Shown piece after piece: positions 8,219-18,369 of a stretch of DNA of 64,000 bases; positions within the stretch are counted from its first letter, which is position 1, and every line of letters begins with the position of its first letter. This stretch comes from Psychrobacter pygoscelis (GTDB lineage Bacteria; Pseudomonadota; Gammaproteobacteria; Pseudomonadales; Moraxellaceae): positions 334,085-398,084 of the forward strand of contig NZ_RQRU01000003.1 of NCBI RefSeq assembly GCF_004335015.1, written 5' to 3'. The notes beneath the pieces are model-generated. The model was given only the letters and a program-made list of their open reading frames with translations. It was not told the origin of the DNA and searched no databases. The translations under genes and the position numbers were made by a program.

Positions 8219-9271
8219 AATTAGCTCCTTTAATATAGTATTGGCATATGGTAGTTGACGATTTGGTAGTTGACGAGTAAGTGGTCGTAATATAAGGCGA
8301 ATCCGTATCAATACCCTAGTGGCAAAACTATTATCAGGTCTTGATAATCAAGCACTAGAGTACTAACAAAGCGCTGATGAAGTGTGAATAATCAGCCGCC
8401 CGATACTGTTTATTTTGTCAATTGTACCAATCGCCTATACTTCTATAGCATAATTCTTATATAACTACTACAGTAAGACTGAAGAAACTATCGCAGTCGC
8501 TAAACCATCTCCTATAAGGGCGCAGCGTCCAGCCTACTCTCTCCTAAAGAATCTTTACCAGATTAGCGAAAATATAAGACCCTCAATAGGATAGACTATG
8601 TGTAGTGTCGCAGATTTGGCAAGTTAAGTTGACTAATTGACGCGAACTCTAGCATATATAACGGCTCAACCCAATACTACAGTTGAGAATATGACCATAA
8701 AGCTTAACTTTAGTCCTCAGTTAAATAGCCTAAAACTATGGCACAATGACCAGTTCTTCTATAAGACTCAATTAGCAAAGCTAATGTTAGCCACTTACTA
8801 TCGGTTTTGATTTAGACTGACTATAGGGTTAAAGCTGATAAATAGGCAGACATAGATAACTGGCACAGCAGCTCATGACAGTGCTATAATTATCCCCTTA
8901 TTAACACCATGATGCGGTATAAGCGAAGGGTTACTCTAAAAGCTAAGCGCTAAAGTTTTGTACCAAGGTAATACAGTATTTGCCAACATTAATTTATCTA
9001 TAATTACGCTTGTAATAATTGGAGAATCTATACAGTTACTGTCTAAAAATAGCCTATAATATATATTTAGCCTTTATCTTTAGCACATAAGCTTATTAGC
9101 AAAGCTATCACTGTCTCCTAAGCATATTCATAGTAATTTGATTGACTATAATTCTGATAATACATGCCAGAGTATCTAGAGCTACCAGTGTAGGTCTGAC
9201 AATCTAGCTTCATAACCTATCTATAATTTGACCGCAATGACTATTTCGCCATCGATGCACGTACCTCGACC
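8219..9271. other. Long gene-free region between divergent HIT and hypothetical genes
   Basis: Just over 1 kb of AT-rich sequence with stops in all frames, no recognised RNA gene and no terminator. An 11-bp direct repeat (ATGACTATTTC) occurs at 9237-9247 and again at 9272-9282, the second copy being the start of the next gene. Nothing else was identified. Confidence 0.5.
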
Positions 9272-10039
9272 ATGACTATTTCTGATACAGTAGCCAATAC
9301 TCTGCCCGACAATACCTTACTTCTTAATGAGTTAATCATCGATAGTACGGTTAACTGGCAAGTTCACAACTGCAAGATTAATGAGCAGATAGTGACTCAA
9401 GAAGCGCCGCTACCATTTTTGTATCACTACGACACCCTTAGCGATGAGCTAAAAGCGGCGCATCCGTTAACGCCGTCACTACTACTGCGTTTCAATGAAC
9501 CTATGTCAGCGGCCGCAGCAGCCGAGCTTCTCCACCTACCTACAGACAGTATCCCTGCCCCGTGGCAAGTGAAAGTCATAGGAACTTTAGTGATGTTTTG
9601 TGAGTCACTACAGGTCGCTGTAAGGCTGCGCTTTACCAATTCAGCAAAAGATCTCGATCCCATTTATACCGCCGATAAATCGCAGGCGCTTACTTTAGCG
9701 ATGCACAATTGGCACTTCTTTGGTGATGTGTTTGTATTGAATAAAAGCACTGTACCTATTGGCATTGCCCCAGCTGATACTTTAAGTGATACCGTTTCAA
9801 GTAGCACCGTTTCAAGTGAGATTGCTTTAGGTGATGCTCAGCTGAACACGGTACAAAACTCCAATCAGGGAGACATTGCTGACACTGAGGCAAGACTCGC
9901 TCCTATCTTGTTGCTTGAGCGAGATCAGAGCTATCAGTTTATAGCGCCGTTATATTCAGTCGCGCTACTTAGTGAGCTTGATGCTCACAAGTCTGCCTTA
10001 CCTCAACTTGATACCGCTGTTCAAGCGCGATTAAGCTAA
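9272..10039 (+). CDS. Hypothetical protein, no recognised family
   Basis: 255 residues, no signal peptide and no membrane segment. It is acidic overall with several Trp residues. Residues ~165-215 are rich in Ser/Thr/Asp/Asn with an internal echo (LSDTVSSSTVSSE), which looks like a flexible linker between a larger N-terminal part and a C-terminal segment (ILLLERDQSYQFIAPLYSVA). No catalytic motif was recognised. The ATG has no clear ribosome-binding site. It lies 308 bases upstream of ilvD on the same strand, too far to claim an operon. It is probably a lineage-restricted gene. Confidence 0.65.
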   Translation: MTISDTVANTLPDNTLLLNELIIDSTVNWQVHNCKINEQIVTQEAPLPFLYHYDTLSDELKAAHPLTPSLLLRFNEPMSAAAAAELLHLPTDSIPAPWQVKVIGTLVMFCESLQVAVRLRFTNSAKDLDPIYTADKSQALTLAMHNWHFFGDVFVLNKSTVPIGIAPADTLSDTVSSSTVSSEIALGDAQLNTVQNSNQGDIADTEARLAPILLLERDQSYQFIAPLYSVALLSELDAHKSALPQLDTAVQARLS

Positions 10040-10347
10040 TCTTCTCTATTACGGGTACGTCATTCAACGGCTACACAGATCAGCTAGTATCTCAGTATAA
10101 GTAGTCTGTGAAGCTTGCTTATTAAGAGTGCTTTTTTAATGCCTCTGTTAACTTATAAATACCCTCTATAACTTTTAATTATAGGATGCCTATTTATTCA
10201 GACTTATAGCTTATTAGATACTTCAGCTACAATAGCGACTTGAGCTTATTCAAATAAACACCAAGGCAGTTTACTCATAAGCTAATTGTTTGTATTTATT
10301 AGCGTTCGCTAGTATTACTTTAGTGTTGACCATTCAAAGGATATATC
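10040..10347. promoter_or_regulatory. ilvD upstream region
   Basis: 308 AT-rich bases before ilvD. AAAGGA lies six bases before the ilvD ATG and is a good ribosome-binding site. I saw no leader peptide rich in branched-chain codons, no T-box and no attenuator hairpin. Confidence 0.4.
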
Positions 10348-12270
10348 ATGCAATACCGCTCTAAAACTTCTACAGCCGGCCGCAACATGGCAGGGGCGCG
10401 CGCACTTTGGCGTGCTACTGGCATGACCGACGATGACTTTAACAAGCCAATCGTAGCGGTAGCCAACTCGTTCACCCAGTTTGTGCCCGGTCATGTGCAT
10501 CTTAAAGACATGGGACAGCTGGTCGCCCGAGAAATTGAAGCGGCTGGCGGCGTCGCCAAAGAATTTAATACTATTGCCGTCGATGACGGTATCGCTATGG
10601 GCCACAGTGGTATGCTGTACTCATTGCCAAGCCGCGATCTTATCGCCGACTCGGTAGAATATATGGTCAATGCGCACTGCGCTGATGCTCTAGTCTGTAT
10701 CTCTAACTGCGATAAGATCACCCCAGGTATGTTAATGGCAGCTCTACGCCTTAATATCCCAGTTATTTTTGTTTCTGGTGGCCCTATGGAGGCTGGCAAG
10801 GTATTGGCCTCAGATTTAGCACCGAGTCATAATACTGATGGTAGCAACGACGCCCCAGATGCCGATATTGTCACTGGTGCCAAAGGCAATGCCGTTCGTA
10901 AGCTTGACTTAGTCGATGCTATGATTGATGCGGCTGATGACCGTATTAGCGACAACGATGTCGCACATATTGAGAGATCAGCCTGTCCTACTTGTGGCTC
11001 ATGCTCAGGGATGTTTACCGCCAACTCGATGAACTGTCTGACCGAAGCTTTAGGGTTATCACTACCAGGAAACGGCTCTTTACTGGCGACTCACGCCAAA
11101 CGCCGAGAGCTATTCTTAGAGGCAGGTCGAACGATTGTTAAGCTTGCCAAGCGTCGCTATGAGCAAAATGATGACAGCGTCCTACCGCGCTCAATCGCAA
11201 CCAAAGCTGCATTTGAAAATGCTATGAGCTTAGATATCGCCATGGGCGGCTCAACCAATACTATCTTGCATCTATTGGCCGCTGCTAATGAAGCGCAAGT
11301 TGACTTTAAAATGGCGGATATCGACCAGCTCAGCCGCCGTGTCCCTTGCCTATCTAAGGTCGCCCCGGCCACGCAAAAATACCATATGGAAGATGTCCAC
11401 CGCGCAGGTGGCGTTATGGCGATATTGGCTGAGCTAAACCGAGCAGGCTTATTAAAAACCGACCTACCCACCGTCCATAGCGAGTCCATGCAAGCAGCAT
11501 TAGAAAAATGGGACATAATGAACCCTGATAATATCGAGGCTCGTGAGTTATACATTGCAGCGCCTGGTGGCATTCGCACCACTCAAGCTTTTTCACAAGA
11601 TAATGTCTGGTCTAACTTAGATGTCAACCGGGAGTCTGGCTGTATCAGAAGCAAAAAACATGCCTACTCGTCTGATGGTGGTCTTGCCGTACTATTCGGT
11701 AATATCGCTGAACGTGGCTGCGTAGTCAAGACAGCTGGGGTCGATGACAGTATCCTCGTCTTTACTGGTCGTGCTAGAGTTTTTGAGTCTCAAGATGAAG
11801 CGGTGGCAGCAATATTGGACGATCAAATTGTCGCAGGTGACATCGTCATTATCCGCTACGAAGGGCCTAAGGGTGGTCCAGGTATGCAAGAGATGCTCTA
11901 CCCAACTTCATATTTGAAGTCTAAAGGCTTGGGCAAAGAGTGTGCCCTATTGACTGACGGTCGCTTCTCTGGGGGCACTTCTGGCCTATCGATAGGTCAT
12001 GCCAGTCCAGAAGCTGCTGAAGGCGGGGCGATTGGTCTGGTCTGTGAAGGCGATACTATCCATATTGATATCCCTAATCGCAGTATCAATTTAGAGGTCA
12101 GTGACGAGGAGCTCGCCCGTCGCCATACCGAAATGCTAGCTCGTGGCTCAAAAGCATGGAAACCAGTCAATCGTCAGCGTCATGTCTCACAAGCATTACG
12201 CGCTTATGCGGCCATGACCACCAGCGCTGATACGGGTGCAGTTCGAGATGTCAGCCAAGTTGAGCGCTAG
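10348..12270 (+). CDS. ilvD: Dihydroxy-acid dehydratase (IlvD)
   Basis: Dehydrates dihydroxy-isovalerate and dihydroxy-methylvalerate in valine, isoleucine and leucine synthesis, using an iron-sulfur cluster. Cys121 in [13 protein letters not shown] and the cysteines of [20 protein letters not shown] (213, 216, 219) form the IlvD/Edd signatures. [21 protein letters not shown] near the C-terminus is also typical. Most of the length reads like the E. coli enzyme. At 640 residues it is about 24 longer, the extra lying around residues 157-181 ([20 protein letters not shown]). It sits alone, away from other ilv genes, and is followed by its own terminator. Confidence 0.97.
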   Translation: MQYRSKTSTAGRNMAGARALWRATGMTDDDFNKPIVAVANSFTQFVPGHVHLKDMGQLVAREIEAAGGVAKEFNTIAVDDGIAMGHSGMLYSLPSRDLIADSVEYMVNAHCADALVCISNCDKITPGMLMAALRLNIPVIFVSGGPMEAGKVLASDLAPSHNTDGSNDAPDADIVTGAKGNAVRKLDLVDAMIDAADDRISDNDVAHIERSACPTCGSCSGMFTANSMNCLTEALGLSLPGNGSLLATHAKRRELFLEAGRTIVKLAKRRYEQNDDSVLPRSIATKAAFENAMSLDIAMGGSTNTILHLLAAANEAQVDFKMADIDQLSRRVPCLSKVAPATQKYHMEDVHRAGGVMAILAELNRAGLLKTDLPTVHSESMQAALEKWDIMNPDNIEARELYIAAPGGIRTTQAFSQDNVWSNLDVNRESGCIRSKKHAYSSDGGLAVLFGNIAERGCVVKTAGVDDSILVFTGRARVFESQDEAVAAILDDQIVAGDIVIIRYEGPKGGPGMQEMLYPTSYLKSKGLGKECALLTDGRFSGGTSGLSIGHASPEAAEGGAIGLVCEGDTIHIDIPNRSINLEVSDEELARRHTEMLARGSKAWKPVNRQRHVSQALRAYAAMTTSADTGAVRDVSQVER

Positions 12271-12335
12271 TAGCTCATGTGAATGATTAATGGGAATAGC
12301 TCAGCCACTTAGTGCTTAGCTATCACTTAATTTAA

Positions 12336-12366
12336 CAAAGTCAGCCTTGTGCTGGCTTTTTTGTAA
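12336..12366 (+). terminator. Intrinsic terminator after ilvD
   Basis: AGTCAGC and GCTGGCT pair (one G-U) around a short loop and are followed by six T residues. Confidence 0.8.
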
Positions 12367-12370
12367 ATTA

Positions 12371-12591
12371 AGATAATGATTTATATAGATAGTTTATTGT
12401 TAACATTTCACTATATCAAATTTTTCTAACTTTTTGTAGACTACAGAGTATATTATCAATCCCGCAATTGTCCTCAGTACATTATAAATCATCCTCGGTA
12501 GAGCGTTGTGACTATCAACACAGGTAGGCTCAATGCATAGTATTACGCGATTCCCATAACATTCATACTGTAAGGTGGCAGCTAACGACCT
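12371..12591. promoter_or_regulatory. Spacer upstream of the antiporter gene
   Basis: AT-rich leader. TAAGGTGG lies 13 bases before the ATG, rather far for a ribosome-binding site. No other signal was recognised. Confidence 0.3.
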
Positions 12592-13833
12592 ATGATTGAC
12601 AACTATAATTTATTTTTATTGGTTTGCGGTGTTGCGTTCTTATTCGGCACTTTTTTCCCGTTGGTGTTTAAGCGCACTCCCATATCCTTACCTATGCTAC
12701 AAGTTGGCTTCGGTATTGCTATGGGCTATTGGTGGTTATCATTGCCTTTTTTGGACCCAATCGAAAACGGCATAATCATCGAAAAGCTTACTGAGTTTGT
12801 GGTTCTGGTCTCTTTAGTTGGTGCTGGTATAAAGCTCGATACACCGCTCAACTGGAAGCTCTGGCGGCCTACGGTACGGCTGCTACTTATCACTATGCCG
12901 ATTGGTATATTTTTGATGGGTACGCTCGGCTACTACGCATTTGGCCTCAGTTTAGGTGCTGCTATCTTACTAGGGGCAGTATTAGCACCAACCGATCCCG
13001 TGTTGGCTTCGAGTATCCAAGTGGGGCCGCCCAATACTGGTAACGAGGACAATACTCGCTTTTCTTTAACCTCAGAGGCTGGTCTCAATGACGGCTTGGC
13101 ATTTCCCTTTGTCTACTTGGCAATCAAGATAGCTGAAGCTGCCAGCCATGGTGAAGGGATTACCTCATCCTTACTGCTCGAATGGTTTACAGTTGACGTG
13201 CTTTGGAAGATTATCGCTGGTTTACTAGCAGGTATCTTTGTCGGAAAAATCGTCGCTAAGATAGTGTTCTCGGATAAAGCAAGGGATACGACATTATCTC
13301 AAGGTTATACTGTCATAGCGTTGACCTTATTATCGTACGGTTTGGCTGAAATCATTCACAGCTATGGCTTTATCGCCGTATTTATCGCTGCCGTTACCTT
13401 TCGCCGCTCTGAGCATAATCATGATTATCATCATAAGTTACATGACTTTGCTGAGCAGTCTGAAGGACTATTTATGTCCTTAGTACTGGTAAGTTTTGGA
13501 ATTTTGGTGGGTCAGGCCTTAATGTCGGGGATGGAGCTGACATGGCGCGTATATATAGTTAGCTTTATCTTTTTATTCTTAATCCGCCCCCTCGGTGGTA
13601 TGGTGGCGATGACTGGATTGGATCTGCATCGTAACGAAAAATACGTCATCTCAGCGCTTGGTATTCGCGGCATAGGGACATTATATTATCTGTCTTACGC
13701 GTTAAATCAAGGCTACTTTGATGAAGGAGATGCGCTGAAGCTTTGGATTGTATGCATTATCGTAATTCTAACTTCAATCATCATCCATGGTATGAGTGCG
13801 CCCAGATTGCTCAAATTAACCCCTGAAAAATAA
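12592..13833 (+). CDS. CPA1-family Na+(or K+)/H+ antiporter, NhaP-like
   Basis: Inner-membrane cation/proton exchanger for pH and sodium homeostasis. 413 residues with about twelve hydrophobic segments. GAVLAPTDPVLASSIQVGPP contains the T-D-P core of the family, and SLTSEAGLNDGLAFPFVYLA contains the E-x-x-x-N-D motif with the ion-binding Asp. It lacks the long cytoplasmic C-terminal domain of some NhaP proteins. A His-rich stretch (RSEHNHDYHHKLHDF) lies in a loop at about residues 273-287 and might sense pH or bind metal; that is inference. It is monocistronic, convergent with the serine hydrolase gene, with a foldback repeat in between. Confidence 0.88.
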   Translation: MIDNYNLFLLVCGVAFLFGTFFPLVFKRTPISLPMLQVGFGIAMGYWWLSLPFLDPIENGIIIEKLTEFVVLVSLVGAGIKLDTPLNWKLWRPTVRLLLITMPIGIFLMGTLGYYAFGLSLGAAILLGAVLAPTDPVLASSIQVGPPNTGNEDNTRFSLTSEAGLNDGLAFPFVYLAIKIAEAASHGEGITSSLLLEWFTVDVLWKIIAGLLAGIFVGKIVAKIVFSDKARDTTLSQGYTVIALTLLSYGLAEIIHSYGFIAVFIAAVTFRRSEHNHDYHHKLHDFAEQSEGLFMSLVLVSFGILVGQALMSGMELTWRVYIVSFIFLFLIRPLGGMVAMTGLDLHRNEKYVISALGIRGIGTLYYLSYALNQGYFDEGDALKLWIVCIIVILTSIIIHGMSAPRLLKLTPEK

Positions 13834-13874
13834 TTTCGCACTGACTATTTTAAGTTAGGCATGGACTATATATT

Positions 13875-14009
13875 ACAGTCACTCCAGTTTAGACTTGTCA
13901 CAAAGTCGCTAGAATAAATTTAAGCTCGCCTCAGTCAGCCTATGACTTCTAGCCAGTAAGTTTATTCCAGCGACGCTTTTACGTATCAGTTTTAGATAGA
14001 ATTAACGAT
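13875..14009 (-). repeat. Foldback element, type A copy 1 (MITE-like)
   Basis: Read on the minus strand it matches the copies at 25775, 62711 and 63161: a TGATACGTAAAAG segment, GCTGGAATAAACTTACTGGC, an AGTCA...TGACT centre, then TTTATTCTAGCGACTTTGTG and a TGACT end. Its length is 135 bp. Its ends (ACAGTCACTCC / GAATTAACGAT) are imperfect inverted repeats with TA at each border. It lies between two convergent genes. Confidence 0.75.
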
Positions 14010-14031
14010 ACGCTGACGGTATCATGCCCGT

Positions 14032-15495
14032 TTAAAGTGCAAGTACGGTCTCACTAATAATAAACTGGCGAATATCCGTAAACATCGTGGTATCAAAGTT
14101 GTGCACATAGGCCACTGCAAGATTGCGCGAAGGGTCACACCATGCCACTGACCCATTGTAGCCCATATGCCCAAATACATTGGCAGCTTTATGACATGCG
14201 CTAGGAATTCGGTGGTAGCCAAGCCGCCAGTTCATACTCGCTAGCTTGTTAGCCGCCGCGCCGTTATTTTTACTTTGTGCAGACGCTAGAGCAGGTATAA
14301 CAGCATCCATCCCCGTGACATGGATTTTAGACAATTCAGCAAAAGTCGCTGCATCAATCAGTGTTCTACCTTGCCATTTGCCGCCATTTGCCAGCATGGC
14401 ATAAATAGTGGCTAGCGCTTTTGCCGAAGCCACACCATTGGCTGCAGGGATACAAGCTTGCAGTGTCTCCACACTGTGATAGTCGATTGGGTCCTTACCG
14501 GGTGAGCTTAGGGCTGACTTATAAGCGTTTAACTCCATAAGCCGCGTATCAAAATATAAGCGATTAATCTTGTCAGAGTTCAGCTTATCCTTATACTTTA
14601 TCCCTAAGGTATCTGCCCTCTGTAGCCAGCAGTCATAAATCGCTAACTGCTGATAGAAGGCTTGGTTATTTTGACTGGTATCTTGATTGGTATTCTGACC
14701 AGAGCCAGCTTCAGAATACTTATCCTCACTGACGCCTTTATCCTTTGCTTCGGTTTGGTTATTACTTTGCCCTTCAAAGTCTTTGGCCAAGCGCGCTACT
14801 TGACTCAGCTGCGCCTCTGGCACTCCGAAGTAACAGGCGTTCTCAATTCCCAGTGGTTCGGTCAAGTACTGGCGTAAAACCTGCGCTAGACTAACCTTGG
14901 TCACTGTCTCTATCAAGCCGCCTATAATCCAGCCGTAGACTAGCGCGCTATAGACGCTTTGATAACTTGTTGGCTTGCCCGACGCTTGATCACTACCCTG
15001 CTCTTGAGCCGGTTGCTGGATCTGATTGTATTGACGTCTAGCGGCAGAGCTAAGCGGTACTGGCGGGGCAATAGGCATTGCTGCTACTTGAGCCAACATC
15101 GCTTGCCAGTCGAGCATAGATAAGCCTTGGGCAGTGAGAGATCTACAATCGTATAGTCCAGCTTGATGACTCATAACGGCGCGTAGGGTAACCTCTTGCT
15201 TACCATTGGCAGCAAACTCTGGCCAATAATGAGCAATGGGCTTGTCATATTCTAAGAGCCCTGCAGACACTAGTACATGCACTAACGTCGCTAGCACACC
15301 TTTGCCCGTGGAGAAGTTAAGCGACAAAGTATCTGCAGTCCATGGCGTAGCAGATTGCGCCAATCCCGTACTCAACTCAGCAACACACTCACCCTCTTTA
15401 AAGACGACTACAGCGCCGCCAGCTGGTGCACCTTCTAGCTGCATGTGATTGAGCAATGATTGTAAAGATTCACTAAGATTATTAGAGTTATTCAT
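14032..15495 (-). CDS. Serine hydrolase of the beta-lactamase/EstB-like family
   Basis: 487 residues of the class C beta-lactamase-like superfamily, whose members act as esterases or peptidases. LNFSTGKGVLATLV supplies the catalytic S-x-x-K, YSALVYGWIIGGLIE gives the Tyr motif, and FGHMGYNGSVAW supplies the late H-x-G motif. No signal peptide is visible, which argues for a cytoplasmic esterase rather than a secreted lactamase. Two hydrophilic insertions rich in Gln/Asn/Ser (about residues 165-180 and 250-285) make it about 80 residues longer than typical EstB. AAGAAG precedes the ATG. The substrate is unknown. Confidence 0.85.
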   Translation of the reverse strand: MNNSNNLSESLQSLLNHMQLEGAPAGGAVVVFKEGECVAELSTGLAQSATPWTADTLSLNFSTGKGVLATLVHVLVSAGLLEYDKPIAHYWPEFAANGKQEVTLRAVMSHQAGLYDCRSLTAQGLSMLDWQAMLAQVAAMPIAPPVPLSSAARRQYNQIQQPAQEQGSDQASGKPTSYQSVYSALVYGWIIGGLIETVTKVSLAQVLRQYLTEPLGIENACYFGVPEAQLSQVARLAKDFEGQSNNQTEAKDKGVSEDKYSEAGSGQNTNQDTSQNNQAFYQQLAIYDCWLQRADTLGIKYKDKLNSDKINRLYFDTRLMELNAYKSALSSPGKDPIDYHSVETLQACIPAANGVASAKALATIYAMLANGGKWQGRTLIDAATFAELSKIHVTGMDAVIPALASAQSKNNGAAANKLASMNWRLGYHRIPSACHKAANVFGHMGYNGSVAWCDPSRNLAVAYVHNFDTTMFTDIRQFIISETVLAL

Positions 15496-15731
15496 TATCG
15501 GCTTCTTAATTTATGGGATAAATGACCAGTGGACATAGATAGCGTTGGCTAGTGTTAGGGTAGGACCAACATGACCAAAAAATATTTTGCAGACTGTATT
15601 TTGTAGACCGTGTTTTGTAGACATTAGTTACTTTGGTCATCCAATGAGCTAGAGCAATCCTAGCAGCTGCACCATCAGATCGGCAGTCGATACTATTTTT
15701 AGCTAACTAAGCTATAGCTACTATTGACTAC

Positions 15732-16241
15732 CTAGCGCGGAACCAATAGGCGATTGTGCACCTCTTCTTCTAGCGTCGTAAGACCATGCGCGCGACCTCG
15801 CTCTAGTGCGGTCTCCATTTTACGACCTCGCAGCCACCCAGCTCGCAGCGCCACTGCCGCACCGACTCGATTTCCTGACTGGCAGTGCATGGCTATCTTT
15901 TTGCCATGATGCTCGCGTAGGATGCGATCAAAAGCAAGAAGGTTGACTTGTTTTAAATCGTCAGCACCGCTGATGGGTAAGTGGCTATAGGTCATCCCAA
16001 AGCGTTCAGCCGCTGCCGCTTCATCGAAATCTAACTCGTCATCAGGTTGCAGATTAATAATATGCTGCACCCCAGCTTCGGCTAGTGCTTTAACTTTTTC
16101 TTCATCAAGAGCGCCGCAGACGATAGTATTGTCATTAGGCTGCAACAACGTATCAAAATTCGCACTTAACCCCTCTGTACTCTCTTGTTGGCTAGTCTCA
16201 GTCGACACTTGATCCACTAGCTGTTGTTCAAGGTTACTCAT
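15732..16241 (-). CDS. DUF442/dual-specificity-type small phosphatase
   Basis: 169 residues. HCQSGNRVGA (about residues 118-127) is the C-x(5)-R phosphate-binding loop of cysteine phosphatases, and the preceding GVQHIINLQPDDEL and YSHLPISG segments place it in the DUF442 group, often called beta-lactamase-hydrolase-like phosphatases. The first ~30 residues are Gln/Ser/Thr-rich and probably disordered. AGAAGAGAG precedes the ATG. The substrate is unknown; relatives have been linked to sulfide metabolism or signalling, but nothing here decides that. Upstream on the same strand is maoC, separated by a terminator. Confidence 0.82.
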   Translation of the reverse strand: MSNLEQQLVDQVSTETSQQESTEGLSANFDTLLQPNDNTIVCGALDEEKVKALAEAGVQHIINLQPDDELDFDEAAAAERFGMTYSHLPISGADDLKQVNLLAFDRILREHHGKKIAMHCQSGNRVGAAVALRAGWLRGRKMETALERGRAHGLTTLEEEVHNRLLVPR

Positions 16242-16315
16242 AGTCTCTCTTCTTAAGCTCTCTATACTTAATCTATTTACTAACGATATCTACTGTAATT
16301 GTACCGATTTTTATC

Positions 16316-16353
16316 ATAAAAAAGGTTAGCGAAGCTCTGTTTTCGCTAACCCT
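16316..16353 (-). terminator. Intrinsic terminator downstream of the MaoC gene
   Basis: On the minus strand GGTTAGCGAA pairs perfectly with TTCGCTAACC (16342-16351 with 16324-16333), followed by six T residues. It separates maoC from the phosphatase gene. Confidence 0.88.
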
Positions 16354-16548
16354 TGCCTTGATAAGTCATTATCTTCTAATACATCCAAGCTCTAATAGTG
16401 ACTCATCAATAATTAAATTAACATTATCAAATGCTCTAACTTGTAGAGCTTGACCTAATAGCAATAGCGACTACTAAAGTGTTGCTATGTTGGCTAAGTC
16501 ATACTATGTCCTGTTGAGCTATTAATTTATAATTTACCCAGTATTTTC

Positions 16549-17484
16549 TCAGTCTTCGTCGTCGCTATCCTGTTGGGCATTATAAATATAACCTGCTAGA
16601 TGTGGTTTATCATTTTTGGCATTGTACAACGCAAAATGACAGCTGCTATCGCTATCTTCTTCATCTAAGACACTCACTGGCTCAGCAAGCAACTCGACTT
16701 CAGCAGGTAGTAAGATCGGCAGCTTAAAGGCCACCTCGACTCGGCAAGCATCTGGGAGGTCTGAAATCAAGGCCAGACATTTGGCTTTTGACCACATACC
16801 ATGGGCAATGGCTTTAGGGAAGCCAAAGGCTCGGGCAGATAGAGGGTGCAGATGAATTAGATTAAAGTCTCCAGAGACAAAGGCGTAGCGACGACCGATA
16901 TCTTCAGGCACTTCGAATACAGAGTGAGTTCCCCCATCTTTGTACAATGGTTTGACATTGGTAGGTTTTTCTCTCTTAACACCTTTAACTCTTTTCTCTG
17001 ACTTACGGCTACGGGCAAGATAGGTAGAGCTGCCTTCCCAAACGACTTCTTCTCCTGACTTCACAGTCGTCACAAAGTCAAACTGCTGTCCTTTATCATG
17101 GTCACGTAGATTATCAAATTTAACGGCCATCTGAACCGTCTCTCGCTCACCTATAGGTCGATATTGGGTGACGCTATTTTCCACATGAACCAGCCCCAAC
17201 AGAGCAAATGGAAAAGGCTCTTTGACCATCATGTTCATCTGCAGTGCTTGTGACAGTACTGAAAAATAGGTAATGGGCACTTTACCATTATCAATAAAAC
17301 CACATATCTCGCGGTAGTCGTCTAAGTTCTCTTGGTCAATATGTAGATTATCGACGTAATATGTGGCGTTAGGCAGTTCATCTCGGCTGGCTTTGGGATT
17401 GTCCCCAATTGGTAGCAGGCTTTTAATGATATTGGCATAAGTCTTATGCACTTTTGGCAGTGAGTCATAATGTTTGTCTGACAT
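16549..17484 (-). CDS. MaoC-like (R)-specific enoyl hydratase/acyl dehydratase
   Basis: 311 residues. FVSGDFNLIHLHPLSARAFG followed by IAHGMW is the hydratase-2 motif with the catalytic Asp and His (about residues 205-228). The N-terminal half looks like a second, catalytically silent hotdog domain, giving the double-hotdog size of HtdX-type proteins. In mycobacteria such a gene sits with fabG4 and a FadA2-type thiolase, and both partners follow here at 18370 and 20697, so a role in acyl-CoA or acyl-ACP chain turnover is likely. AGGAC precedes the ATG. The very acidic end (QQDSDDED) is unusual. It has its own terminator and is not tightly operonic with fabG. Confidence 0.87.
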   Translation of the reverse strand: MSDKHYDSLPKVHKTYANIIKSLLPIGDNPKASRDELPNATYYVDNLHIDQENLDDYREICGFIDNGKVPITYFSVLSQALQMNMMVKEPFPFALLGLVHVENSVTQYRPIGERETVQMAVKFDNLRDHDKGQQFDFVTTVKSGEEVVWEGSSTYLARSRKSEKRVKGVKREKPTNVKPLYKDGGTHSVFEVPEDIGRRYAFVSGDFNLIHLHPLSARAFGFPKAIAHGMWSKAKCLALISDLPDACRVEVAFKLPILLPAEVELLAEPVSVLDEEDSDSSCHFALYNAKNDKPHLAGYIYNAQQDSDDED

Positions 17485-18270
17485 AGTGTCGTCCTGATAG
17501 TCTATTCTAAATTAATAAGTTTTGTCGTTAAGTCCTTCATTTGTTAGCATCTAAACGAGCTCAGTTTTGCTTATCTTACCTGATTGCTTTGCTGTGTCAA
17601 AGCCTGTAAAGTCAGTGAACTAGAATAGTTTACAGCAATAAGCTAGAGCGAGGTCTCCTGTACGATTATAGAAAGACTGTGATTTAATTTGTACAATTGC
17701 AGTTAAGCGTAGACTTTTATCTAGATTATGGCTGCGACTCTCAACTTACATTGATAATTATCATAGCCAATCTTGCAAACTGCAGCCTTATCTCTAACTC
17801 TTTTTTACACCTTTTTTTATTTCACTCATTCTTAATCTTATAAGCTAAGCCTTATCAAGTTAGCAAAGCATCACATTGAGCAATAGTGACTCGTTAGTAT
17901 AAACGTCTTAAGATGACACTTGTAAACTGATTTTATACGAATTTTGCCATTTTAAATAGTTTTAAGTTGATTGCTGATTGTTAAATATATAGTGTTAAGT
18001 TTAAACACAATAGAGTCATCATAATATATTGCGCAGCTGGTATAAATTTTTCTGGCTTGCTGTGGGCATGCCGCTAGAGACTGTGAAAAATTCATCCCAG
18101 TACCGCTGTATCATTTTTATGATGAACTTACTACAGTGCTTACTACTTTATGTAACCTATTGATTAAACATAGATTAATTTGATTTATAAACTCCTATTA
18201 CGTTTAGATTCTTTACTAGAGTTACTAGTCAGTTAGTATCTATAAATAAAAGGAAGATAAAAGATAGCTA
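17485..18270. other. Long spacer between fabG and maoC, containing a type B foldback element
   Basis: About 785 bases without a gene. It holds the type B repeat at 18016-18125. A stretch at 17617-17660 (CTAGAATAG...AAGCTAGAGCGAGG) faintly resembles a decayed type A repeat. The remainder is AT-rich, with no RNA gene recognised. Confidence 0.45.
18016..18125 (+). repeat. Foldback element, type B copy 1
   Basis: Its ends TCATCATAA (18016-18024) and TTATGATGA (18117-18125) are perfect inverted repeats. Inside, CAGCTGGTATAAATTTTTC mirrors GAAAAATTCATCCCAGTACC, and the centre is the palindrome GGCATGCC at 18065-18072. The whole 110 bp can fold on itself. It shares the GCTGGTATAAATTT core with the type A copies and matches 38190-38310. 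Confidence 0.7.
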
Positions 18271-18300
18271 ACAAAAAGCCGCCCAAAGGCGGCTCTTTTA
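18271..18300 (-). terminator. Intrinsic terminator after the FabG gene
   Basis: On the minus strand AGCCGCC pairs with GGCGGCT around TTTG, followed by TTTTTGTT. It lies about 75 bases past the fabG stop. Confidence 0.88.
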
Positions 18301-18369
18301 TTGATAGCAGAATATGTTATTTTCGCGGCTTAGTTACCACTTTGCCCATTCGTGTCATGGTAGTGCAGG

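Noticed and set aside
11157..11582. A 141-codon minus-strand frame inside ilvD
   Set aside because: It is fully antisense to a highly conserved enzyme.
15560..15625. Three TTTTG-AGAC-like units and ATGACCAAA/TTTGGTCAT upstream of the phosphatase 3' end
   Set aside because: Possibly a small stem or slippage product, but too imperfect to call a feature.
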